Shown: positions 34,451 through 44,443 of the stretch, piece by piece
Layout: the number at the start of each line of letters is the position of its first letter
Numbering within the stretch: position 1 is the first letter of the stretch
Source of the DNA: Hyalangium versicolor
GTDB lineage: Bacteria; Myxococcota; Myxococcia; Myxococcales; Myxococcaceae
Assembly: GCF_020103695.1 (NCBI RefSeq)
Contig: NZ_JAHXBF010000030.1
Location: forward strand, 62,001 to 126,000
DNA length: 64,000 nt
Direction of reading: 5' to 3'
The notes under the pieces: model-generated
What the model was told of the DNA's origin: nothing
What the model saw: the letters and a program-made list of their open reading frames with translations, nothing else
Databases searched by the model: none
Position numbers and translations under genes: made by a program

Positions 34451-35764
34451 ATGAGACGCCATGGCCTGGCACTGTGCCTGATGCTCGCCCTTGCAGCTTG
34501 CAAGGGAGATGACGGTGGTGACCCGAAACCCGATGGGGGCACCGACATCCCGGATCCGAACGACAATTCCAACTTCACGCGCCTCACGCTCGAGTCCACG
34601 CCCAACGACCAGTTGCCGCTGGCGCTCGCCGTGGGGCCCAACGACGTGGTCGGCGTGGCCTACTTCTTCCGCGTCAGCGACAAGAACTACGAGATCCGCT
34701 ACCTCCAGGTGGTCGACGGCCAGGTTTCTCAGCCCGAGACGGTCGCCACGGTGCAGCTCGTCTACGGGCTGTCGCTCGCGTTCGACTCGGCCGGGAAGCC
34801 CGCGGTGGCGTACCTCGGTGGAGACAATGACGACACCGTCTTCTGGCACCAGAGCGACATGGCCGTGTCCTTCCGCTCGGGCGCCAACCAGTGGACGGAG
34901 GAGATCGCCGTCAGGAGCAGCAACGAGGCCGTCTCGACCAGTGGGCCGAGCAACCAGGGCTACCTGGTGGGCATCAACCCCGCCATCGTCTTCGATGGCT
35001 CGAAGGCCGTGGTGACCTACCGCGACTGCCACAACGGCCAGTTCCCCCAGCAGGACTGGAACGCGAGCGATCTCGAAGTCGCCGAGGGCAACATCGGAAG
35101 CTGGACACACCGCGTGCTGGTCGCGGGAGGCGACGACAAGCAGGCCTACGGAGGCCATATCTCCATGGTGGTGGGGGCCGGTGGGCAGCCCGCGCTGGTG
35201 CACGATCAGATCTTCAACAGCCCGGACGGCACCGGCTCCAACGTGCTCTTCCAGCGCCGCAAGGCGGACGGCACGTGGACATCCCCTCCGTTCCCGGTGC
35301 AGACGGTGCCCAACACGCAGAAGGGCGCATCGCTGGCGTGGGATGCGACGCTGGGCTACGGCATCGCCGTGCTGGATCGCTTGGAAAGCAAGCTCATGTT
35401 CATCTCCTGCAAGGGCAACACAGGGACCCAGTGCACCGGGAAGGGGGACTGGACCACGCCGGACCCTGTCTACCAGTCGGGCTCGGGCGGCTGGTACCCG
35501 TCGCTGGCCATCGATCCGAAGACGCATGATCCGTCCATCGCCTTCTACATCTGCTCGAACTCGCCGGGCGCCAACGAGAGCAGCTGCCCCGCGAATGATG
35601 ACGAGCTGCGCGTCACCACCCGCATCGAGGGTAACTGGCGCGAGCAGTTGGTGGACGCCAACGGCGGCGTGTACCCGAAGATGGGGTACCTGTCCTCGAG
35701 CCAGCGCGTCATCGCCTACCGTCTGCCCTCCAACGGCGTGCTGATGCTCGCGGTGGAGAAATGA
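34451..35764 (+). CDS. lipoprotein with beta-propeller-like repeats, unknown function
   Basis: 437 residues from MRRHGLALCLMLALAACKGD (lipobox Cys 17), with an Asp/Pro/Gly linker after the anchor. The rest has repeating blades of the type LALAVGPNDVVGVAYFFRV, LSLAFDSAGKPAVAYLGGD and SLAIDPKTHDPSIAFYIC. This resembles sialidase/BNR-type six-bladed propellers without visible Asp-box catalytic features. The stop overlaps the ATG of the next lipoprotein gene (ATGA). It is divergent from the GMC pair, with about 120 bp between. Confidence 0.75.
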   Translation: MRRHGLALCLMLALAACKGDDGGDPKPDGGTDIPDPNDNSNFTRLTLESTPNDQLPLALAVGPNDVVGVAYFFRVSDKNYEIRYLQVVDGQVSQPETVATVQLVYGLSLAFDSAGKPAVAYLGGDNDDTVFWHQSDMAVSFRSGANQWTEEIAVRSSNEAVSTSGPSNQGYLVGINPAIVFDGSKAVVTYRDCHNGQFPQQDWNASDLEVAEGNIGSWTHRVLVAGGDDKQAYGGHISMVVGAGGQPALVHDQIFNSPDGTGSNVLFQRRKADGTWTSPPFPVQTVPNTQKGASLAWDATLGYGIAVLDRLESKLMFISCKGNTGTQCTGKGDWTTPDPVYQSGSGGWYPSLAIDPKTHDPSIAFYICSNSPGANESSCPANDDELRVTTRIEGNWREQLVDANGGVYPKMGYLSSSQRVIAYRLPSNGVLMLAVEK

Positions 35765-36294
35765 GGCGGGAGGGCCAGATGTTGAGCATGTCGAGCGTGT
35801 GGAGGTTCTCCGCGCTGCTGGTGGGGTGGGTGCTGCTGGGGTGCGGCGGCGCCAACTCCCTGTCGGGCAGCGTGGAGGAGCTCTTCTCGTTGGAGGTGTC
35901 GCGCGTGGAGGTGCTGCGCAACGCGGAGGCGCTCCAGGTGAGCTACTACCGCAACAACGGCCTCGACGTGGACCTGGTGGCGCGCCTCTCGGTGGCCACC
36001 GAGGGCGTCGATCTGAAGCCCGGGGCGAAGGTGAACCTGGGGGGCACCACGCCTTCCGGGGTGGCGCGTGCCACGGTGGTGCACCTGGCGGCCGGCGAGC
36101 CCGCCCGCGTCTTCGCTCCCGTGGACAAGGGCGACTTGCAGCTGGACGAGGGCGGCGGTGTCGACCAGCCCACGCGAGGCAACTTCTCGCTCTCCTTCCA
36201 GCGGGGCGAGGAATACGGCGCCGGCCGCAGCCTGGAGGGGAAGTTCTCGTCCACCGCGGTGGATGCGGGCTTCGGCCCCGAGCCACTGCCGTAG
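35761..36294 (+). CDS. small lipoprotein coupled to the propeller lipoprotein
   Basis: 177 residues; the ATG overlaps the upstream stop. The signal is VWRFSALLVGWVLLGCGG with lipobox LLGC. The mature domain is beta-rich (LEVSRVEVLRNAEALQVSY, DVDLVARLSVATEGVDLKPG, GNFSLSFQRGEEYGAG). It looks like a compact immunoglobulin-like or jelly-roll fold. No family recognised. It is translated with the preceding propeller lipoprotein and probably works with it in the envelope. Confidence 0.72.
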   Translation: MRREGQMLSMSSVWRFSALLVGWVLLGCGGANSLSGSVEELFSLEVSRVEVLRNAEALQVSYYRNNGLDVDLVARLSVATEGVDLKPGAKVNLGGTTPSGVARATVVHLAAGEPARVFAPVDKGDLQLDEGGGVDQPTRGNFSLSFQRGEEYGAGRSLEGKFSSTAVDAGFGPEPLP

Positions 36295-36325
36295 GCGCAC
36301 AGAGCTCAGAGCAGGGAGGCGTCAC

Positions 36326-37534
36326 ATGGGTGAGCGGCCAAATCTGCTGGATCCCGAGGTGCGGGCCAACCCGTATCCGCTCTACGCGCGGCTGCGGCAG
36401 GAAGCCCCCGTGTGCCAGGTGGACCCGCGAGGGATGTGGCTGCTCACCCGTCACGAAGAGGTTACCTTCGCGCTCAAGCACCCCGAGCTCTTCTCATCCT
36501 CGGCCCTGTCCCGAGCGCTGGAGGTGGGCTGGCTGGGGCGAGCCCATCCTCTCGCCTCCGGCATGTCCTTCGCGGATCCTCCCCGGCACGGGCGGCTGCG
36601 CGGGTTGGTGCAGCAGGCGTTCACCCCGGCGGCGCTGGCGGGGCTGGAGCCCTTTGTCCGCTCGGTGGTGGAGCCGCTGGTGACGAACCTTCTCGAGCGG
36701 CGGCAGGTGGACTTCATCCAGGAGTTCTGCATGCCGCTGGCCTCCAGCGTCATCGGCCAGCTGCTGGGGCTGGACACCTTCCTCTTCAAGCGGGTGAAGC
36801 GCTGGGCGGAGGTGGTGGCGGCCATGAGCTCCGTGTCGCCGCAGGACACCGCGCGCCAGGAGCAGGTGCGCACCTCCGTGGAGGAGCTGAGGGCCTACCT
36901 GGAGGAGGTCATCGACGCCCGGCGCCACCAGCCGCGGGAGGACACGGTGAGCGCGCTGGTCCAGGCGCGGGTGGAGGGCGAGGCGCTCACGCAGGAGGAA
37001 TTGCTCAGCTTCCTCTTCCTGCTGCTGGTGGCGGGGATGGAGACGACGGTGGTTCTCCTGGGCAGCGCCATGCGGCTGTTGCGCGAGCGCCCCGAGGTGT
37101 TCTCCTGGCTGCGGGCCGACACCGGGCGGGTGCCTCGCTTCGTCGAGGAGGTGCTGCGCTACGAGCCTCCGGTGCAGGGGCCGCTGAGGGTGGCGACCCA
37201 GGAGGTGGAGCTGGCGGGCGTGCGCATCCCGGCGGGCGCGCTGGTGATGCCCGTGGTGGCCTCGGCGCTGAGGGACGAGCAGCACGTGACGGACGGGGAG
37301 CGGTTCGACCCGGAGCGGGACGGATACAGTCTGTTGGCGTTCGGGCACGGCATTCACTTCTGCCTGGGGGCGCCCCTGGCGCGGCTCGAGGCGCGGGTGG
37401 CGCTCGAGGTGCTGCTGCCCCAATGTGCAGGGCTCGGCGGAGAGTCGGAGCAGGTGGTTTGGAGCAAGGCACTCGCGATGCGAGGACCCGCGGTGCTGCC
37501 CATCGAGCTGTTTCCCGCCAACCAGCCCACGTGA
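36326..37534 (+). CDS. cytochrome P450
   Basis: 402 residues, standard length for a soluble bacterial P450; GGGAGG lies upstream of ATG 36326. I-helix motif LLLVAGMETTVVLL (AGMETT at about 236-241). K-helix ExxR is EEVLRYEPP. The heme-binding loop is FGHGIHFCLGAPLAR with the thiolate Cys at about 346. The N-terminus opens LLDPEVRANPYPLYARLRQE, as usual. The next gene encodes an Old Yellow Enzyme-type reductase. No ferredoxin is nearby, so electrons must come from elsewhere. Substrate cannot be inferred. Confidence 0.93.
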   Translation: MGERPNLLDPEVRANPYPLYARLRQEAPVCQVDPRGMWLLTRHEEVTFALKHPELFSSSALSRALEVGWLGRAHPLASGMSFADPPRHGRLRGLVQQAFTPAALAGLEPFVRSVVEPLVTNLLERRQVDFIQEFCMPLASSVIGQLLGLDTFLFKRVKRWAEVVAAMSSVSPQDTARQEQVRTSVEELRAYLEEVIDARRHQPREDTVSALVQARVEGEALTQEELLSFLFLLLVAGMETTVVLLGSAMRLLRERPEVFSWLRADTGRVPRFVEEVLRYEPPVQGPLRVATQEVELAGVRIPAGALVMPVVASALRDEQHVTDGERFDPERDGYSLLAFGHGIHFCLGAPLARLEARVALEVLLPQCAGLGGESEQVVWSKALAMRGPAVLPIELFPANQPT

Positions 37535-37566
37535 GCCGAGCACCCTTCGGGGGGCCTCTGTGATAG

Positions 37567-38646
<1,080 letters not shown>

Positions 38647-38655
38647 GCGTCTGGC

Positions 38656-39612
38656 TCAACCCGTGGTCCACCAGGCTTCGTCACGCTCCGTGTACCAGTG
38701 CACGGTGCGTGTGAGCCCTTGTTCGAAGGGACAGTGGCCCTGCCAGCTCAGGTCCCTCGCGGCGGCCGATGCATCGGCCTGACTGTGAGGGATCTCTCCG
38801 GCACGTCGTGGCTCGTGCTTCGGGAGGCGATCGCACCGGGTGGCTCGGGCGATGGCCGCGTAGACCTCGCGCACGCTGATCCGTCCGCCCATGGCGATGT
38901 TGTAGACATTGCCCGAGCAGGACTCGCTCGCCCCGAGCGCGCGCAGGCTCGCGGTGACGACATTGTCCACGTAGGTGAAGTCTCGTGTCTGCCCGCCATC
39001 TCCATAGATGATGGCGTCGCCTCCTCGGAGGCATGCCTCGACGAACCGGGGGATGACCGCCGCGTAGGGCGACTGGGGCCGCTGCCGGGGGCCGAACACG
39101 TTGAAGAAGCGCAGCCCGATCGTCTGCAGGCCATAGCTCCGGGTCCAGGCTTGTGCGAGCTGCTCCATGGCGACCTTCGTCGCCGCATAGGGGCTGCATG
39201 CCGCGACCGGATGCTCCTCGCGCATGGGGAGCCTCGGGTTGGCTCCGTAGACGGAGCTGCTGCTCGCGTAGATGACGCGGGACACTCCCGCGCCGCGTGC
39301 AGCCTCCAGCACGTTGAGCATCCCCACCACGTTGACGTCGATGACCGCCCGAGGCTCGGCCAGTGAGCGCGGGACCGAGTTGCGCGCCGCCAGGTGCACG
39401 ATCGCATCGGCGTGGCGAGCGGCATGGGCGCACAGCTCGGGAGTCAGCACCGAGCCGATGAGCACTTCCAGCCGGGGTTCACGGGAGGGGAGATTGGCGG
39501 TCCGGCCCATCGACAAGTCGTCGAGGACGATCACCGAGTGGCCGTCCCCCAGCAGGGCCTCCACGACATGGGAGCCGATGAATCCCGCGCCGCCTGTCAC
39601 CCATACGTGCAT
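38656..39612 (-). CDS. NAD-dependent nucleotide-sugar epimerase/dehydratase (last gene of nine-gene operon)
   Basis: 318 residues from MHVWVTGGAGFIGSHVVEAL, an extended short-chain dehydrogenase. The Gly-rich NAD motif is GGAGFIGS, VIVLDDLSMG binds the ribose, and the catalytic Ser/YxxxK reads YASSSSVYG and SPYAATKVAMEQ. NVFGPRQRP and DGGQTRDFTYVDNVV are typical of UDP-glucose/UDP-GlcNAc 4-epimerases and related dehydratases. It is separated from the deacetylase stop by only one base. It probably supplies the sugar nucleotide for the two glycosyltransferases at the head of the operon. Confidence 0.9.
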   Translation of the reverse strand: MHVWVTGGAGFIGSHVVEALLGDGHSVIVLDDLSMGRTANLPSREPRLEVLIGSVLTPELCAHAARHADAIVHLAARNSVPRSLAEPRAVIDVNVVGMLNVLEAARGAGVSRVIYASSSSVYGANPRLPMREEHPVAACSPYAATKVAMEQLAQAWTRSYGLQTIGLRFFNVFGPRQRPQSPYAAVIPRFVEACLRGGDAIIYGDGGQTRDFTYVDNVVTASLRALGASESCSGNVYNIAMGGRISVREVYAAIARATRCDRLPKHEPRRAGEIPHSQADASAAARDLSWQGHCPFEQGLTRTVHWYTERDEAWWTTG

Positions 39613-39613
39613 G

Positions 39614-40510
39614 TCACAGGACTCCGGGATGGGAAGGCGTGATGAACTCTCGGGGCAGCCGGAAGAGGGGAGCCTCGCGCGTGACGGTTCCTGGGATGCA
39701 GGTGAGCGCGCAGGTGGCTCCCGCTGCCTGGACCTGCTGTTCGGTGGCTGAGTCGAAGTCTCCGTCCGGATAGGCAAAGGGTGCTGGGCGCGCGTCGGAC
39801 AGCCGGGCAATCCAGCTCAGCGAGGCGGAGATCTCGGAGGCGGCTTCCCGTGCTTCCATCTTCGTGAGGTGCCGGTGGCTCGTCCCATGAGCGCCGAGCC
39901 GGTGTCCGACCGAAGCCAATGCTCGGAGCTCTGCCTCCGTCGGGTAGAGCGTCCGCACCAGATCCGCGGGAGGCTCTACATCCAGTGCATGGGCCAGCAA
40001 TCGGAGGAACTCTCTCTGCTCTCCGGGAGGACCGTGGGCAATCCGGCGCTTGAGGTCTCCCGTGATGAGCGCGAGCTTTCCCGCATCGGTCTCGAGCGAA
40101 CCGTGCGTCAGGGTGCCATCCGAAAGCCGGAGCTCGAAGCGTGGGCGCCTCGCGTGGTCGAGCAGCCAGTAGAACAGGTCGACCGGATGGGGCTGTGCCG
40201 CCCGTTCCTGGACGAATGCCGGACACACCAGGAAGGTCGCGAAGACACGCCGGGCCTCGAGCGCTGGCACCACATGGTGGATCCACTCGCAGTAGCCATC
40301 GTCGAAGGTCAGCACCTGCCCCGGTGGGGGCGGTGCTCCCTCCATGACGGCCTCGACCACGTCCTCGAGTGAGCGCACCGGCTCGGAGTCCAGGAGCCGC
40401 TCGAACTCGGCGGGCGTCAGGGACGTTCCGCGCAGCCGGTAGCACGAGGGCCGGCCAAAGGCCGTGGGCTGGTTGGGGAGCACCCGGTGCAGCATGCACA
40501 CGCGAGTCAC
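39614..40510 (-). CDS. polysaccharide deacetylase (NodB-type)
   Basis: 298 residues, no signal peptide, so probably cytosolic. Motif 1 is QVLTFDDGYCEW (catalytic/metal Asp pair), motif 2 is RLGAHGTSHRHL (metal His), and motif 3 reads PFAYPDGDFDSAT. All ligands of the carbohydrate esterase 4 fold are present. Most such enzymes remove N-acetyl groups from hexosamines; without export, a small soluble glycoside or lipid-linked sugar is a likely substrate. The ATG overlaps the stop of the LOG-like gene (ATGA). Confidence 0.88.
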   Translation of the reverse strand: MTRVCMLHRVLPNQPTAFGRPSCYRLRGTSLTPAEFERLLDSEPVRSLEDVVEAVMEGAPPPPGQVLTFDDGYCEWIHHVVPALEARRVFATFLVCPAFVQERAAQPHPVDLFYWLLDHARRPRFELRLSDGTLTHGSLETDAGKLALITGDLKRRIAHGPPGEQREFLRLLAHALDVEPPADLVRTLYPTEAELRALASVGHRLGAHGTSHRHLTKMEAREAASEISASLSWIARLSDARPAPFAYPDGDFDSATEQQVQAAGATCALTCIPGTVTREAPLFRLPREFITPSHPGVL

Positions 40511-41061
40511 CGGGCAGCCCTCGCCAGGAAGCCTGGGTTCCGGGCGGGAGCCGAGGCGAGGATCACCTCGAGTTGTTCCATGGCCTCCGCAGCGGACGAG
40601 GCCCTGGCGATGGGGTGCTCACCTCGGTGATCGAGGAACTGTCCTCCCAGCTGGGTGCTCCAACCACTGCCGACATCGAGCGCCACGACGGGGACCCGGT
40701 GCTGCCAGGCGAGGGCGATCTCGGACAGGGTGCCTGCTCCGCCGCCGATCGCGATCAGGGCGTCCGCCATGGCGACGAGTACGACGTTCCGCGCGAAGTT
40801 CATCCCCGTGGGCACGACGATGTCCACCCACGGGTTCGCGGCGCTGGCGTCCAACATGGGGAGCACGCCGATGGTGTCTCCATCACCGGCCCGCTTCGAG
40901 CTCTTGGCTCCGCGGGCCGCGGCGGCCATGACGCCGTCGAGTCCTCCCGTGACGACGCGGTGACCGTGATCGACGAGCAACTGGCCGACTTCCTCGGCGA
41001 GCTTCAGCGTCTGCTCGCTTTCGGATGCACCCCCCACGACAGCGATTTGCCTGCGACGCAT
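40507..41061 (-). CDS. LOG/TIGR00725-family nucleotide-binding protein
   Basis: 184 residues from MRRRQIAVVGGASESE. It has a Rossmann-like fold with VVTGGLDGVMAAAARGAK and the signature IAIGGGAGTLSEIALAW (a GGxGTxxE variant). Related LOG proteins are nucleoside 5'-monophosphate phosphoribohydrolases that release the base; others of this subgroup bind molybdenum cofactor or have no known activity. In an operon of glycosyltransferases and an epimerase, a role on a nucleotide intermediate is attractive but unproven. Both ends overlap neighbouring genes. Confidence 0.82.
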   Translation of the reverse strand: MRRRQIAVVGGASESEQTLKLAEEVGQLLVDHGHRVVTGGLDGVMAAAARGAKSSKRAGDGDTIGVLPMLDASAANPWVDIVVPTGMNFARNVVLVAMADALIAIGGGAGTLSEIALAWQHRVPVVALDVGSGWSTQLGGQFLDHRGEHPIARASSAAEAMEQLEVILASAPARNPGFLARAAR

Positions 41062-42131
41062 CACCTGTGGCTCCGTGGTCGTGAGGCCTCCTCCAGCAGG
41101 AGGAGGCTGTAGAGTTTGGAGTGCCGCTCGTGATCGGAGAGATCCACCCGCGCGAGCAGCCTCCCATCCGAGAGATCCAGCAGCAGGAGAGAGGTCTCGG
41201 TTCCTTCCGGCTCCCGATCGGCCCAGCGATGGCGAGGCATGCGGCCCCGACGGACCTCCGTCAATCCCACCACCAGCCGCTTCCCATCCGTCCACAGCCC
41301 TCGGCACCAGCCCGCGTGGCCTGTGTCGAAGACACTCCGCCGCACCTCGGCCTTGTCTGTGACACGGCCATCGTTCAGGGGGGTCGCGCGAACGAGGCCA
41401 TCGATGCTCGTGGTCCAGAAGGAACCGGCTGCGATGAAGCCGTCATGGGGATGGCTGCCCTCCAGCCTGAGCAGGGTCTCGAACGTTCGGAGGTCTCGCA
41501 CCGTGCCGTCGTAGAGGCACGTCACCAGCGTCTGGAGCGGGGTGATGCAGACATGGTCGAGGTGGAGGTGATCCGGTACCTTCAGCCGGGCAAAGGGGCT
41601 GTCTCCCCGACGCTGGCCGAGGTCGTGGTAGCCGTCCTCCTCCGGTCCGCTCTGCCAGGGAGTGGGCTCCGCGCCATCCCAACCGGGGGCGAGCACGGCA
41701 TCCCACTGGGGAGGGTCCTCGCCGTTCATCCGCTGGCGGTTGGCCCAGGCGGGCAGCACGGTCTGCGAACCGATGAAGCGCCCTGTCAGCTCGTGAATGT
41801 CCACGGAGCCGAGGCCCGTGTTCGCGATGTACAGGCGGTCCTCCGAGACCGCGACGTGGTGGAGATCATTGAAGCTCGGCTGATGCAGCGCTCCCGTCAC
41901 CGTGGCGCTGACGGCGTCGATACGGACGATCGCGCAGTGAGCGGCGACGTACACGGTGCCGTCATTCGCCCTGCATCCACCCGCGAACCCCTTGCGTGGC
42001 ACTCGGAGATGCGCAGGCGGGAACCAACGGATGAAGGGCTCCGCGCGCTCTCGCTCCAGGTCGACGTGCCAGATGACGCCCTCGCCAGAATCGTCGAAGT
42101 AACCGCCTGTCACGAGAAAGCTCAGGCCCAT
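41061..42131 (-). CDS. beta-propeller-like protein of the nine-gene operon
   Basis: 356 residues from MGLSFLVTGGYFDDSGEGV, with no signal peptide. Repeating blades are seen: NDGTVYVAAHCAIVRIDAV, DLHHVAVSEDRLYIANTGLG, LVTCLYDGTVRDLRTFETL, GSFWTTSIDGLVRATPLND. A His-rich patch (LKVPDHLHLDHVCITP) could bind metal. No known enzyme family is recognised; cytosolic six-bladed propellers act as lyases, lactonases or binding scaffolds. The start overlaps the NAT-like gene by 10 bp and the stop shares one base with the next ATG, so it is an integral member of the operon. Confidence 0.72.
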   Translation of the reverse strand: MGLSFLVTGGYFDDSGEGVIWHVDLERERAEPFIRWFPPAHLRVPRKGFAGGCRANDGTVYVAAHCAIVRIDAVSATVTGALHQPSFNDLHHVAVSEDRLYIANTGLGSVDIHELTGRFIGSQTVLPAWANRQRMNGEDPPQWDAVLAPGWDGAEPTPWQSGPEEDGYHDLGQRRGDSPFARLKVPDHLHLDHVCITPLQTLVTCLYDGTVRDLRTFETLLRLEGSHPHDGFIAAGSFWTTSIDGLVRATPLNDGRVTDKAEVRRSVFDTGHAGWCRGLWTDGKRLVVGLTEVRRGRMPRHRWADREPEGTETSLLLLDLSDGRLLARVDLSDHERHSKLYSLLLLEEASRPRSHR

Positions 42132-44443
42132 GCGGCCCTCCAGGCGGGCAGTGTCTCCGCCACGTGCCGTCCGAAGCGGGAGAGTTGCTCGGGGAGAGCA
42201 GGTGCCTCCAATGCGGAGAGGGCACCGACCAGTTCCTCCACCTGTTCCAGCGAGGCAAGGCAGTTTCGCGCGCTCGCAGCGTCCTCCGGCTCGTGCCACC
42301 ACCAGGCTTCGGGGCGCGACAGCAGGCTCCGTGCCGCCGCCAGTTCGAGGCGCACGCCGCTCTGGCTTCGGGCGAGCAGTCCACGCCGCACGGCGATCTG
42401 TTGCTCGGCGTCGAGAGGTTCCAGGGAGCCGCCTCGCTCCAGGAGTCTCGCGAGCACCACTCCTCGCTCCTGTCCTTCCACGAAGCGGCGCAGCGAGGGG
42501 AGATCCACCTTGCTCTCCGCGAGAGGCGAACTGCCGTCTCCGGGCTGGCGGCCGTGGAGCAGATCGAGATCTGCCTGAACGAGGTGGAGCAGCGGATCTC
42601 GTGCGAAGAGGTGCGCCCAGAGTGTATCGGCGCGACGGGTCATGATGCCGTCCGCTCCGCGCATCACCGGGTAGGGAGCCGCCACGAGTGCATCCAGATC
42701 GAGGAACAAGGCATTGCCTCCGCGAGCGCGGCTGGGTGCCAGTGTCTCGAGGGGACGGTAGGTCAGCGGCCGGGTGACTTGATGCCCATGTGGCACCTGC
42801 GAGAAGGCCGCGCAGAGGGAGCGGAATGCCTCGCGGCCTTTCCAGGGAACAGGGGAGGGAGGCCACCAGGGGAACACCGCGTGAAGGTGCTCTGCCGAGC
42901 CCTGGGCATGGTCGTAGTAGTAGTCCCTCAGCTCTCGCGGAGCTGTGCCTGGGCGCCAGGGCGCGTCAGGAGGGAGTTCCACCATGGCCGAGAGATTTCC
43001 GGCCAGATCATGGAGCTGGACCTGGAGGGTGGCATAGCCGGGGATGGGCGGCTCTCCCGTGAAGGTCCCGAGCGCGACGGAGACCTCCGGATGCTCGCTC
43101 CAGAGCTGCTCAGCCCTGGCGAAGAGATCTTCTCCGTGCGTCGTCCGCAGTCCCTCGGGCATCTCGCAGAGCCGCTGGAACGTCAGATCGTCGTCCAGCA
43201 TCCAGATGACGACAGGGGCTCCTCCGTCGCCCGGGTGAGGCAGGTCGAGGCAGCCCGTCCGGAGGTGCTCATGCAGGAGCGCAGTCTGCAGTGTGCGGGA
43301 CGCCCCGATGGGAACGGGAATCGAGAGCTCAGAGGGGAGCAGGCTCAGGCGTTGGAAGGGGGTGAGGCGATCGAGTGTGTCATGTGAGCTCACTCGAACG
43401 GCTCGAATTCCCATCCGCCGTGCCTGCGCGAGGACGGCGTCCAGAGAACTGCCGTCTGGCTGAGGGCCGCTGTTGTCGAGAAGCAGGAGCCCCATCGAGT
43501 CGCGCGGGCGAGAGCTTCGTTCAAGCAACGTGTCCAGGGAGTGGAGCAGCGCGCTGGCACTCTCGGCCCGGCCGGTGACTGCCAGGGACAGGAGGAAGCG
43601 GAGCCTCTGCTGGAGTGGACGGGCTTCCTGTCGAGCGTTCAGGCCGCCTCTCAGGAGCGCCCCCCTGGCCTTCTCGATCAGGTTCTCGGGCAGCCCGAAG
43701 GTGATGCGCAGCAGCTCCGCCATCGGCTGCCAATCCGTCACGGGGCGAGTGCTCGTGAGCCCGCCTCCGAATCGCCGGTACTGACCGTCTTGGAGCACAG
43801 CCAGGGCCCATTCTGTCATCCGGACGGCGTGGACCCGAGTCAGCCTCTCGCCGCTTCGGTCAAGCTGCGTGCGGAGGAGGCGCTCGAAGGTGGCGTATGC
43901 GCGAGGCGCTGGATCGACGCGGTATACGGTCGCCACGCGTCCTCCAGGGAGTAGGCGGAGCAGCCGGTACCTTTCGGGCTCATCCTGTTCGAAGCGGAAG
44001 GATTGCCCCTGATGGGTGAAGGTCAGCGGGCCTCCCTGGAGGGGAAGAGGTTCCAGGAGTGGCAGGCCACTGCCGACGTCCACCAGGAACCGTCCTTCAG
44101 GCAACTGGACGATGCCGACGCAATGGTCCCCCGGCTCACCCATGCGGGCTGCGGCGAGCCACGACTCAAAGCCCAGTGCTTGCAGCAGTGACACAAAGGG
44201 AGGCGTGAGTTGGAGAGGACCGCCTCCCACGCCTGCGATGTTGCCCTCCACCGAGGCCTCGATAGGCGGGAGTTCGGGAGCGTTCCCTTCGCTGGCCAGG
44301 AGCGAGAGGTTGTGGAACGGCAGCGCGCGGAGGTGAGCCCGTTGCAGGCAGGCCAGCCCATTCAGGTCGACGGAGATGGCCGACAGGTGCAGGCGCGCGA
44401 GGTATGCATCCACCGTCGCGTTATCGAGCCGGGGCAGGTTCAT
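42122..44443 (-). CDS. arylamine N-acetyltransferase-like domain fused to a glycosyltransferase-like domain
   Basis: 773 residues. The first ~290 resemble arylamine N-acetyltransferases: RAHLRALPFHNLSLL, LLQALGFESWLAAARMG, DHCVGIVQL (His 107) and RFLVDVGSG (Asp 122). At the usual RGGxCxE position the sequence is AGVGGGPLQLT, so the nucleophilic Cys is missing. Residues about 345-773 look like a nucleotide-sugar-dependent transferase: RAVRVSSHDTLDRLTPFQRL, VIWMLDDDLTFQRLCEM (DxD-type) and GGNALFLDLDALVAAPYP. The fusion is unusual and I recognise no characterised homologue. It probably binds an aminoacyl or acyl intermediate without acetylating it, and may glycosylate. The start overlaps the M20 gene (ATGA). 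Confidence 0.68.
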   Translation of the reverse strand: MNLPRLDNATVDAYLARLHLSAISVDLNGLACLQRAHLRALPFHNLSLLASEGNAPELPPIEASVEGNIAGVGGGPLQLTPPFVSLLQALGFESWLAAARMGEPGDHCVGIVQLPEGRFLVDVGSGLPLLEPLPLQGGPLTFTHQGQSFRFEQDEPERYRLLRLLPGGRVATVYRVDPAPRAYATFERLLRTQLDRSGERLTRVHAVRMTEWALAVLQDGQYRRFGGGLTSTRPVTDWQPMAELLRITFGLPENLIEKARGALLRGGLNARQEARPLQQRLRFLLSLAVTGRAESASALLHSLDTLLERSSRPRDSMGLLLLDNSGPQPDGSSLDAVLAQARRMGIRAVRVSSHDTLDRLTPFQRLSLLPSELSIPVPIGASRTLQTALLHEHLRTGCLDLPHPGDGGAPVVIWMLDDDLTFQRLCEMPEGLRTTHGEDLFARAEQLWSEHPEVSVALGTFTGEPPIPGYATLQVQLHDLAGNLSAMVELPPDAPWRPGTAPRELRDYYYDHAQGSAEHLHAVFPWWPPSPVPWKGREAFRSLCAAFSQVPHGHQVTRPLTYRPLETLAPSRARGGNALFLDLDALVAAPYPVMRGADGIMTRRADTLWAHLFARDPLLHLVQADLDLLHGRQPGDGSSPLAESKVDLPSLRRFVEGQERGVVLARLLERGGSLEPLDAEQQIAVRRGLLARSQSGVRLELAAARSLLSRPEAWWWHEPEDAASARNCLASLEQVEELVGALSALEAPALPEQLSRFGRHVAETLPAWRAAWA

